This document shows, piece after piece, positions 28,101-40,100 of a DNA stretch of 64,000 bases. This DNA comes from Serripes groenlandicus (Eukaryota; Mollusca; Bivalvia; Cardiida; Cardiidae). Every line of letters begins with the position of its first letter. Positions within the stretch are counted from its first letter, which is position 1. The translations under genes and the position numbers were made by a program. The notes beneath the pieces are model-generated. The model searched no databases and was not told the origin of the DNA. It worked only from the letters and a program-made list of their open reading frames with translations. The DNA is taken from positions 64,718,927 to 64,782,926 of the forward strand of contig JASEVX010000003.1 in the NCBI GenBank assembly GCA_031761405.1, written 5' to 3'.

Positions 28101-31100
28101 TCATAGTTGAGTTGAGTTGGCTGTAATCTCTCACATATGTCTCATAGTTGAGTTGAGTTGGTTGTAATCTCTCACATATGTCTCATAGTTGAGTTGAGTT
28201 GGTTGTAATCTCTCACATATGTCTTGTAGTTGAGTTTACTTGGTTGTAATATCTCACATATGTCTCATAGTTGAGTTGAGTTGGCTGTAATCTCTCACAT
28301 ATGTCTCGTAGTTGAGTTGAGTTGGTTGTTATCTCTCACATATGTCTCATAGTTGAGTTGAGTTGGCTGTAATCTCTCGCATATGTCTCATAGTTGAGTT
28401 GAGTTGGCTGTAATCTCTCACATATGTCTCATAGTTGAGTTGAGTTGGTTGTAATCTCTCACATTTGTCTCATAGTTGAGTTGAGTTGGTTGTAATCTCT
28501 CACATATGTCTCGTAGTTGAGTTTACTTGGTTGTAATATCTCACATATGTCTCATAGTTGAGTTGAGTTGGCTGTAATCTCTCACATATGTCTCATAGTT
28601 GAGTTGAGTTGGTTGTAATCTCTCACATATGTCTCATAGTTGAGTTGAGTTGGCTGTAATCTCTCACATATGTCTCAAAGTTGAGATGAGTTGGCTGTAA
28701 TCTCTGACATATGTCTCATAGTTGAGACGAGTTGGCTGTAATCTCTCACATGTTTCATAGTTGAGTTGAGTTGGCTGTAATCTCTCACATATGTCACATA
28801 TGTCTTGTAGTTGAGTTGAGTTGGTTGTAATCTCTCACATATGCATCAATGTATTCACATTTACAGATGATTCTGAGAAATCTGCCGAGTTTACTGAAAC
28901 GATGGCTCTTGGAGCTAGCTGTGAAGTAACTAGATCCTTAAACCCGAGGTAGGCTTTTTTAAAAATTCACTTTGTCACTTTTCTTTCCTGTGGAGACCTC
29001 AGCTGGAGAAGACTTGAAATGAGCAAAATTCTACTTTTGCCACAATGTTTTCAATTTTTATCAATAATTATATTTTCCATTTTTAGCTCGACTTTTGAAT
29101 AAACGAGAGCTATTGTCATGACCCTAGTGTCGTTGTCATCGGCGGCGGCGTGGTCGTCCGGTTAAGGTTTTTTGTTCAGCTCAGCTTTTTTTCTGTTTTC
29201 TATCAGTCGAGCGTCTGTGCCGTACGTGGTGCTCTTGTTTTAAGTAGATGTTTTCAAAGTCTTCTGCTGCAGATTTTGTGTGTGTGGTAAACAAGTAAGG
29301 AGCAATAATGCAAGAGTTTCTACAGGATTTCAACTGCTTTTCAAATTTTGTCAAAAGAATTGCATCCAAGTTTGGTGATAATTTCATTAGGATTAAACTA
29401 ATTATAGCACAGACAGTACACATTTGGTTCTATTCTGTTCTGTTGGTCAAGTTATTTTTCAGTGCAATGAAAAAGAGTAAATATTATATAAATTATAAAT
29501 TTGCCTTCTTAATATCAATGAATACTTCTATAACCTTTCCCACATACAACAATTCTGCAGCAGACGACTTGGAACATATTTTGTCAAAAAAAAGAAAATC
29601 TCTATAATTGAATGGATAACCCATAACTAAAAGTGGTAAACATTGTGGCAAAAGGAGAAATTGCACGTTTTGAGCAATTTCTTCTTTTGTCACTATGTTT
29701 TCAAAAAGCCGTCTGCTGCAGAGGCATCAGAAAACGGATTAATCCTTTTCCCACATGATGGGTTTGACACCTCAGCAGCACACTACCTTTGAAAACATTT
29801 TAACAAAAGGAGAATTTGCTCCTAATTAGCATTTTCTCCTTTTGCCACATTGTTTCCAACTATAATTTCAATGATAGAAATCATTTCCTAGATGTTTTCT
29901 TCAGTTTCATATTTGTTGTAATTTTGTATGTTTGAAAGGGTTAAAAAAGTATTAATAAGCCAAATTTGGTCTGTATACGATATGATAAATCTGTATTCCA
30001 CAGTGACTTGTTGAATACCATCCCAGCTTCCCAATCTAGCATGGGCAGTGCACATATGACCACTTTCCTCACTGATGTAGAAAGACCAAAGGGATTGTAC
30101 ATTTATCATGGTAAGGATTTCATTTCGAGCTCGAGTCAGTTTTAAGTGAAGCTCTAAAGAATTGCATTATCTGTTTTACATGGTTTTGTGTGTTTAATAT
30201 TTTTAAAATGACAGTTTAAAGGTGCTAAACTCCAGATTATAGATACATGTAGTACAGTCAATGTTTTAAAACTGTTCAAAAGTTGTCTTAAAATATTACA
30301 ATCTTTATTCTGGGATAAAATTAGAGTAATACAATGTAATATCACTTTCCAGTACAATAAACAACCAAATATTCATTGTGTATGCTTCATTTTTACTGGG
30401 TAGACATACCCAGTTAGCTAAATTTTGTATATTTTCATGACTTTCAATTGACTGTTTTTCAACATTTACTGCTAAAATAGTTTATTTTTTAATTTGCAGT
30501 CACTTTTAGCAATATTTGCAGAAGTGTCAACATTTCAATTTTTTTTATCTCCATCTAGAGTTAAGCACCTTTATGATGAGCAATTTCACCATTTGCCACA
30601 ATGTTTTCAATTCTATTTATTAATTAAGCTGTCGTTAATGGAGATTTTTCACATTTCTTTATAAGATGTTTTCAATGTTTTCAAAAGTGTTCCACTACCA
30701 GGGAATGAATGTGTCTGCTTAATAAAAGAATATGTAACAGACAGACAGATGAGATGGACTTAGCCCTTTCCCACATACAACAAATTAGCTGTAGAAATCT
30801 TCAAAAACTTCTTGGAATATCTCTGATGAATGAAAGCATGATTATTCAATGAAGTTAAAAAACCTGATACAGACTATTTTTTATGCCTATGAAACAGGAG
30901 ACTTATTGTGAACAGTTTGGGGCATAAAGAAAATTGCCCAGTCTGTCTGTCTTGTGACAAACACTTTCACATTGGCCATAACTTCTGATCAGTGAGCGAT
31001 AGGGCATTCAAATTGGGCATATTCTTTTTAAGCTCACATGTGCACGAAGGTGAGCTATTGTGATCACATTTTGTCCGGCGTCCGACCGTCATCAACAATT

Positions 31101-34100
31101 ACCTTGTTAACACTCTACAGGCTACATTTTGCATCCTATCTTCATGAAAGTTTATCCGAACATTCATCTCCATCAAATCTTTGACAAGTTTGAAACTGCG
31201 CCATTTGAGGTAAAAAACTAGGTCACTATTTCAAATTGAAGGAAATTCTTGTTATCACTCTGGAGGCTGCATTTTTAAAGCGACTGAACTCCAGATACCC
31301 AACTGTCGAAAAAAAATAAAATTTTAAGAAAATAAGTGTTATTTTTGTATTTGGGGCATTAAAATATGATAACTGACATATTACATACCGGTACCCCTAA
31401 AATCGGTGAGATTTTCTTGTTTTCGATACTTTTTCCATCGCAAATTCTACCCTGTCAGTAACGGGGTAAGTATTTTTAAATAGGAAACCCCTTCATCGGG
31501 ACAATTGAAAACGACTCAAGTTCACTTTATTGATAAAAAACGATACATTTTCTACCCTGGTTTTACTTGGATAACATAAAGAATAACATTAAGGGCGAAT
31601 TTTTTTTTTTTTTTTTTTTTTTCTCCGTGCCATTTGGATTTAACGTAAGCATGTTGAAACTTTATCAGAATGTTTTTCTTGATGATATGTAGGTTATGTT
31701 CGAATATGGGTCATGTCGGGTCAAAATGTAGGTCACTAGGTTAAATTGAAAGATAATTTTGTTAACACTCCAGAGGCCGCAATTTTCGCTTCAGCAGTTC
31801 GAAATTTTGTCTTCATGATATCTAGGTCATGTTCAAATATGGGTCACATTGGGTTAAAAACTAGGTCACTAGGCCAAATTAAAGGAAAATATTGTTAAAA
31901 CTCTGGAGGCCACATTTCTACTTTGAGCAAGTTGAAAATTTGACAGAATGTTTGTCTTGATGATATCTAGTCCATGTTTAAATATAGGCCATATATGGTA
32001 AAAAGAAAATAGGTCATTAGGCTAAATGAAGGAAAATCTTGTTAACACTGGAGGTTTTGCATTAGACATCACATTGCATAATTCAGGTGAGCGATCTAGG
32101 GCCATCATGGCCCTCTTCTTTAAACATTGTGGCAAATTGAGCAATTCTTTCCCTTTGCCACAATGTTTTCAACTCGATTCAATAAAAAAAAGCACTTAAT
32201 TTGTAGATATTTTCCGTATTTTTGTCGTCTGTTGCTGTTTTGATATACGAGGGAAAGCGTCTATTAACCTAGAATTAGCCAATTTGATGCATGCATGCAC
32301 CAAGGAAGATCACATACCAAAATCACACCTCTGTGACCGTGACCTTTGAACCCACTTAAAATGAAATCCTGTATTGGCTATATCTCCAGCACTGAAACAC
32401 CTATGAAAGAGAAGTCATCATATTTATATGAGCCTCTATATTAACACTTTCCCGCATACAACAAATCTGCAGCAGACGACTTTGAAAACATCTGAAACAC
32501 TGAAAATCTCTATTAAAGAAAGTATAATTATTGATTTGAGTTGAAAACATTGTGGCAAAAAGATTACATTAACTGCTCAATTTGAGCAATTTCTCCACTT
32601 GCCCTAATGTTTCAAAAACCGTCAGAAAGTGTCTGTATGTGGGAAAGGGTTAAGATATGGTTTTTAGCTCGACTATTCGAAGAATATGAGAGCTATACTA
32701 CTCACCCTGGCGTCGGCGTCCACGTCGCACTTTGGTTATGGTTTTGCATGCAAGTTCTTAAATACAACATGTATTGCATTGAAACTTTCTACAACCCTAC
32801 CAAACTATCACACTAATGTAGATTATCAAGTTAGATAACTCTATCCTGCATTTTATGCAAGTTATGGCCCTTTTTTACTTAGAAATTCTGGTTAAAGTTT
32901 TGCGTGCAACTAAAGTAAGAGTCCATATCTCAGTATTTAATTGATGCATTGCATTGAAACTTTCTACAGCACTACCCAACTATCACACCTATGTAGATTA
33001 TCAAAAAAAATAACTCTATCCTGCATTTTATGCAAGTTATGGCCCTTTCTTTACTTAGAAATTCTGGTTAAAGTTTTGCGTGCAACTAAATTAAGAGTAC
33101 ATATCTCAGTATTTACTCGATGCATTGCATTGAAACTTTCTACAACCCTACCCAACTATCACACCTGTGTAGATTATCATCTAAGATAACTCTATCCTGC
33201 ATTTTATGCAAGTTATGGCCCTTTTTATGCTTTAACCTTGGCCATTACTTTTGAACCATAACAGGTACGGCTACCATATTTCACATGTGTATTCCTTGTG
33301 ACATGACCTTTCTGTCAGTACCAACATTTTTGACCTTGCGACCTTGACCTTTGACCTAGATGTAGTTTTTGGCCTGTCTGCACGAAAAAAACTTTTAACC
33401 TTGACCACTACTTTTGAACCATAACAGGTACGGCTACCATATTTCACATGTGTATTCCTTGTGACATTACCTTTCTGTCAGTACCAAAATGTTTGACCTT
33501 GCGACCTTGACCTTTGACCTAGATGTTGCCATTCTCGAAAAAAACTTTAACCTTGGCCATTACTTTTGAACCATAACAGGTACGGCTACCATATTTCACA
33601 TGTGTATTCCTTGTGACATGACCTTTCTGTCAGTACCAACATTTTTGACCTTGCGACCTTGACCACCTTTGACCTAGATGTTGCCATTCTCGAAAAAAAC
33701 TTTAACCTTGGCCATTACTTTTGAACCATAACAGGTACAGCTACCATATTTCACATGTGTATTCCTTGTGACATGACCTTTCTGTCAGTACCAACATTTT
33801 TGACCTTGCGACCTTGACCTTTGACCTAGATGTTGCCATTCTCGAAAAAAACTTTAACCTTGGCCATTACTTTTGAACCATAACAGATACGGCTACCATA
33901 TTTCACATGTGTATTCCTTGTGACATGACCTTTCTGTCAGTACCAACATTTTTGACCTTGCGACCTTGACCTTTGACCTAGATGTTGCCATTCTCAATTT
34001 TTTTTTTAACCTTCCCCACTACTTTTGAACCATAACAGGTAAGGCTACCATATTTCACATGTGTATACCTTGTGACATGACCTTTCTGTCAGTACCAACA

Positions 34101-37100
34101 TTTTTCACCTTGCGACCTTGACCTTTGACCTAGATGTTGCCATTCTCGAAAAAAAACTTTAACCTTGACCACTACTTTTGAACCATAACAGGTACGGCTA
34201 CCATATTTCACATGTGTATTCCTTGTGACATGACCTTTCTGTCAGTACCAACATTTTTGACCTGGCGACCTTGACCTTTGACCTAGATGTTGCCATTGGG
34301 GGGCATCAGTGTTTCACAAACACATCTTGTTTTACTTAGAAATTCTGGTTAAAGTTTTGCATGCAACTAAATTAAGAGTCCATATCTCAGTATATACTTG
34401 ATGCATTGCATTGAACCTTTATACAACCCTACCCAACTATTACACCTATGTAGATTATCAAGTTAGATAACTCTATCCTGCATTTTATGCAAGTTATGGC
34501 CTTTTTGGACTTATAAATTCTGGTTAAAGTTCTGCATGCAACTACATAAAGAGACCATCTCTTAGTAACTACTTGATGCATTGCATTGAAACTTTATACA
34601 GCCCTTACCAACCATCACATCTATGTAAACAATCAAGTATGATCACTCTATCCAGCATTTTATGCAAGTTATGGACCTTTTTGGACTTAGAAATTCTGGT
34701 TAAAGTTTTGCAACTACATTTAGAGTGTAATCTCGAACAATTGTATTGAAACTTTATACAACCTTTCCCAATTGCACAACTATAAACACAACTAATTAAG
34801 ATAACTCGATCCTGTATATGGTGCAAATTTTTGCCCTTTTTATGCCCCCGGAATCTCCGATTCGGTGGGCATATAGTTTTTGGCCTGTCTGTTGGTTGGT
34901 TGGTCTGTTGGTCTGTCTGTCTGTCTGCACAAAAAAAACTTTAACCTTGACCACTACTTTTGAACCATAACAGGTACGGCTACCATATTTCACATGTGTA
35001 TTCCTTGTGACATGACCTTTCTGTCAGTACCAAAATGTTAGACCTTGCGACCTTGACCTTTGACCTAGAGGTTGCCATTCTCGAAAAAAACTTTAACCTT
35101 GGCCATTACTTTTGAACCATAACAGATACGGCTACCATATTTCACATGTGTATTCCTTGTGACATGACCTTTCTGTCAGTACCAACATTTTTGACCTTGC
35201 TACCTTGACCTTTGACCTAGATGTTGCCATGCTAAAAAAAAACTTTAACCTTGGCCATTTCTTTTGAACCATAACAGGTACGGCTACCATATTTCACATG
35301 TGTATTCCTTGTGACATGACATTTCTGTCAGTACCAACATTTTTGACCTTGCGACCTTGACCTTTGACCTAGATGTTGCCATTCTCGAAAAAAACTTTAA
35401 CCTTGGCCATTACTTTTGAACCATAACAGATACGGCTACCATATTTCACATGTGTATTCCTTGTGACATGACCTTTCTGTCAGTACCAACATTTTTCACC
35501 TTGCGACCTTGACCTTGACCTAGATGTTGCCATTCTCGAAATAAACTTTAACCTTGGCCATTTCTTTTGAACCATAACAGGTATGGCTACCATATTTCAC
35601 ATGTGTATTCCTTGTGACATGACCTTTCTGTCAGTACCTTGCGACCTTGACCTTGACCTAGATGTTGCCATTCTCGAAAAAAACTTTAACCTTGGCCATT
35701 ACTTTTGAACCATAACAGGTATGGCTACCATATTTCACATGTCAGTACCAACATTTTTGACCTTGCGACCTTGACCTTTGACCTAGATGTTGCCATTCTC
35801 GAAAAAAACTTTAACCTTGGCCATTACTTTTGAACCATAACAGATACGGCTACCATATTTCACATGTGTATTCCTTGTGACATGACCTTTCTGTCAGTAC
35901 CAACATTTTTGACCTTGCGACCTTTACCTTTGACCTAGATGTTGCCATTCTCAATTTTTTTTTTAACCTTCCCCACTTCTTTTGAACAATAACAGGTAAT
36001 GCTACCATATTTCACATGTGTATACCTTGCGACCTTGACCTTTGACCTAGATGTTGCCATTGGGGGGCATCAGTGTTTCACAAACACATCTTGTTTCACT
36101 TAGAAATTATGGTTAAAGGTTTGCGTGCAACTACATTAAGAGTCCATATCTTAGTAACTACTTGATGCATTCCATTGAAAGGTTATACAACCCTATCTAC
36201 CCATCACACCTATGAAAATAATCATGTTAAATAACACTATCCTGCAAATTATCACCCACTAAGAAATTGTGGTTAAAGTTTTGCATGCAACTACATTAGA
36301 GTCCATTATCTCAGTAACTTAAATAAGCGGTGGAATAGTCGAGCGCGCTGTCCTCCGACAGCTCTTGTTAATGAAATTTTGTCATGTCAAAGTCCATTGG
36401 CACCCGGTAGGGGACTGTATTATCTAAATTATTTTTCTCCTTACATTTATAGGGTACAGTTAACCCTTTCCCACATACAACAAATCTGCAGCAGATGACT
36501 TTGAAAACATCCAGGCAAAAGCACAACAAATCCCTTTATATGAAATAACAATAATTGAATAGAGTTGAAAACATGGTGACAAAAGGAGAAATTGCTCGTT
36601 TAAAGCAATTTCTTCATTTGTCGCCATGTTTTCAAAAAAGCTGTCTGCTGCCGAGGCGTCTGAAAGCGTCTATATTAGGGAAAGGGTTAAAGGATAACAT
36701 ATTGACTTTCTTCTGATCACAGATGGAATAGTCAGCCATGTTTGTGCAGTAAACCTGTATACTGGTAACACCCCTCTACATTGCGCAATCGAGGGCGGGG
36801 ACAATACGGTTGTTGTGGAGACACTCCTAGAAACAGACAATGCCGTCATTAATATGCAGAACACAGCTGGTCTGACAGCAGTTCACTTGGCGTGTAAATA
36901 TGGACGGAAAAAAACTCTTCAAGTTCTGCTGGTAAAGTTTTTGTCTTTTATTTAATACTTTCCTACATCACTCCAAATCTGCATCAGACGACTTTGAAAA
37001 CATCTAGGGGAAAATATGAAAATATTCAATAAAATAGAGTGTAAATATTAATTAGAGATGAAAACATAGTGGCAAAAGAAAAAATTATCATTATGAGCAA

Positions 37101-40100
37101 TTTCTCCTTTTGTCACAATGTTTCAAAAAACTGTATGCTGTGGATGCGTCAAATTCGCCTACAAGTAGGCTAGGATTATTCTGAAATGCATGCATTTTGA
37201 TCAAATTTAAAATAGTTGTCATTTACATGTAAAATGTATCGCATTTTCATATAAAAAGAAAACACAAATTTGAAGAAAATATGTGATATAACATTCTGCA
37301 CATGCATATCTGCAGGAAGGTCAGCCTATATATTGTCCAATAATAGTACTAGTGTCGATGTAAATACTGATGGAGAAGTGATTAACCCTTTCCCACATAC
37401 AGCAAACCTGCAGCAGACATAGTGACAAAAACCTAAAAAATCTCCATAAAGGATAGTTTAATTATTAAATAAAGTTGAAAACATTGTGGCCAAAGGAGAA
37501 ATTGTTCATCATGAGCAATTTCACCTTTGGCAAGAACGTTTTTGAAAACTCTGCTGTTATTGCATCAAAATGCGTCTGCAGGTGGAAAAGGGTTAAGGTA
37601 AAAAAAACTCAGATCTATTCCACATGTTTTAACCCTTTCCCTCATACGACAATTCTGCAGCAGACAGCTTTGAATATATTTTGTCAAAAAATAGAAAATC
37701 TCTATAATTGAATGGATAACCTATGACTAAAAGTGGAAAACATTGTGGCAAAAGAAGAAAATGCTCGTTTTGAGCAATTTCTTCTTTTGTCACTATGTTT
37801 TCAAAAAGTCGTCCGCTGCAGAGGTGTCAGAAAGCGTCTGTATGAGGGAAAGGGTTAAATTAAATAATGATTTACATCGATACTCTAACTTTGCCATTGC
37901 AGAGAGTGCCAGGTCTCGATCTGAACCTTCGATCTTTAAATGGAAGTTTGCCAGAAGATACAACTACCAACAACTCAGTCAAGAAAATGCTGAAAAAAGC
38001 CAGGAGTGGTCAACCACTTAAGTAGGTTTTATTATGTTAACCCTTTCCCACATACAGACACCTTCTGACGCCTATGCATTTGACTGCCGCAATGTTTTTA
38101 GCTCTATTTAATAAGATAACTCGCATTTATGGAGATTTTATCATGTTTTTGCTGTTAATTTCATTATGAGCAATTTCTCCTTTTGCCTCAATTTTTTCAA
38201 CTCTATTTAATTATACCCCCGGTTCCGAAGGAAAGGGGGGTATACTGTTTTACCCATGTTCGTCCTTCCGTCCTTCCGTCCGTCTGTCCGTAACACTTTC
38301 GTTTCCGGGCTATTTCTCTGCAACCGCTTTTTGGAATTTGATGAAACTTCATAGGAAGGATCACCACCAAGTGTAGATGCGCATATCGTGTTTGCGTTCC
38401 GGTTGGATTATTTTTCACGGAGTTATGGCCCTTTACCCCTATGTATGACTAAATTCATTTCCGGGCTATTTCTCTGCAACCGCTTTTTGGAATTTGATGA
38501 AACTTCATAGGAAGGATCACCACCAAGTGTAGATGCGCATATCGTGTTTGCGTTCCGGTTGGATTATTTTTCACGGAGTTATGGCCCTTTACCCCTATGT
38601 ATGACTAAATTCATTTCCGGGCTATTTCTCTGCAACCGCTTTTTGGAATTTGATGAAACTTCATAGGAAGGATCACCACCAAGTGTAGATGCGCATATCG
38701 TGTTTGCGTTCCGGTTGGATTATTTTTCACGGAGTTATGGCCCTTTACCCCACCATCAGGCTATGTATGACTAAATTCATTTCCGGGCTATTTCTCTGCA
38801 ACCGCTTTTTGGAATTTTATGAAACTTTATAGGAAGGATCACCACCAAGTGTAGATGCGCATATCATGTTTGCGTTCCGGTTGGATTATTTTTCACGGAG
38901 TTATGGCCCTTTACCCCACCATCAGGCTATGTATGACTAAATTCATTTCCGGGCTATTTCTCTGCAACCGCTTTTTGGAATTTTATGAAACTTCATAGGA
39001 AGGATCACCACCAAGTGTAGATGCGCATATCGTATTTGCGTTCCAGTTGGATGATTTTTTCACGGAGTTATGGCCCTTTACCCCACCATCAGGCTATGTA
39101 TGACTAAATTCATTTCCGGGCTATTTCTCAATATATTCACAAGCAATCATTGTCACAATATTAAGACTGTGGACTCCTTCAAATTATCATAACACACCAA
39201 CACTTCCTCACTCATTCTAACCTTTCATACTCTTCAATACTTTTACCCCAATGATGCAATTCAACTTTTGATCGCCCGGCCGGGTAGCTCAATTGGTAGC
39301 GTATCTGACTCGTGATCTGGAGGTCACGGGTTCGATACCCGGTTGCGGCGACATTCTTTCGGGCGATGTTTTCCATTGCCTCTCACCTCTGATCTATGTG
39401 GGAAAGTAGTCAGTGGCTTCGAAAGAATGTTGTGTAAGTACTGGTGTGGGAAAGCCAGGAAACATGGGTAGGTGCACTGACCGCCGTGATATGACCAAAG
39501 CTGTTGAAAGCGGCGTTAAACTCCAAACAAACAAAATCAACTTTTGATCTGTCTTTCAAAACATGAGCGGGGGGTATCACTAGTGAGCAGTAGCTCACAT
39601 ATTTCTTGTTATTTATATTTTAAAGATTTTTCAAGATTTGCAAATATGTTTTTAAAAGTCTTTTGCTGCAGATTTGTTGTAATGTAGGAAAGGGTTAAAA
39701 CAAGAGGTCCATGGTGTAATTGGAGTATCATTGTTCTGTGCATATCTGGTACTTAATGTAAAACAGTTGTAACTACAACTTTTTACAAGATGCAGTTAAA
39801 CCCCTTTCCATGAAGTAGTCCGTTTGGTAAGTAATTTGACCTTTGGATTTTTGAGAATGTCTTTCTTTATCATGACTTAGTTCATAACATGATGTGATTC
39901 AATGTCAAAATTTGACTATAATTTGACCAATCTTGGTAAAGGTCCACTAGATGAAGTTAGATTTCAAATATAAGCTTTTAGACAAGATTTTTTAAAGTTT
40001 TTCCCCATACAAGTATAATATTATGTAAAACAAGTGACCTGGGATGGAGCCATTTTTTACCGCAGGGCTATAATTTGAACAATCTTGATAGAGGTCCATT

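Larger units (their letters stand above)
32661..36367 (+). mobile_element. AGCTCGACTATTCGAAG-family element carrying two sister HINEs
   Basis: 5' TTTTTAGCTCGACTATTCGA; own cores with GGTTAAAGTTTTGCGTGCAA and TTGATGCATTGCATTGAAAC; 3' AGTCGAGCGCGCTGTCCTCC, GACAGCTCTTG. Two members of the TATGCCCCCGG family are inserted at 33226-34329 and 34840-36093. Confidence -1.
38037..39698 (+). mobile_element. MITE split by a HINE that carries a SINE
   Basis: Left part 38037-38211 starts TTAACCCTTTCCCACATACA; right part 39609-39698 resumes at TTATTTATATTTTAAAG and ends GTAGGAAAGGGTTAA. The insert 38212-39608 is a HINE, itself interrupted by a SINE at 39274-39536: three insertion levels. Confidence -1.

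Noticed and set aside
27570..28845. CRISPR-like array
   Set aside because: No unique spacers; units are contiguous 41-bp satellite repeats in an animal intron. The same applies to the 84-bp array.
39275..39350. Functional tRNA (Thr, CGT anticodon)
   Set aside because: The stems mismatch and the unit is bracketed, with a SINE tail, by an exact 13-bp target duplication, so it is the head of a SINE.
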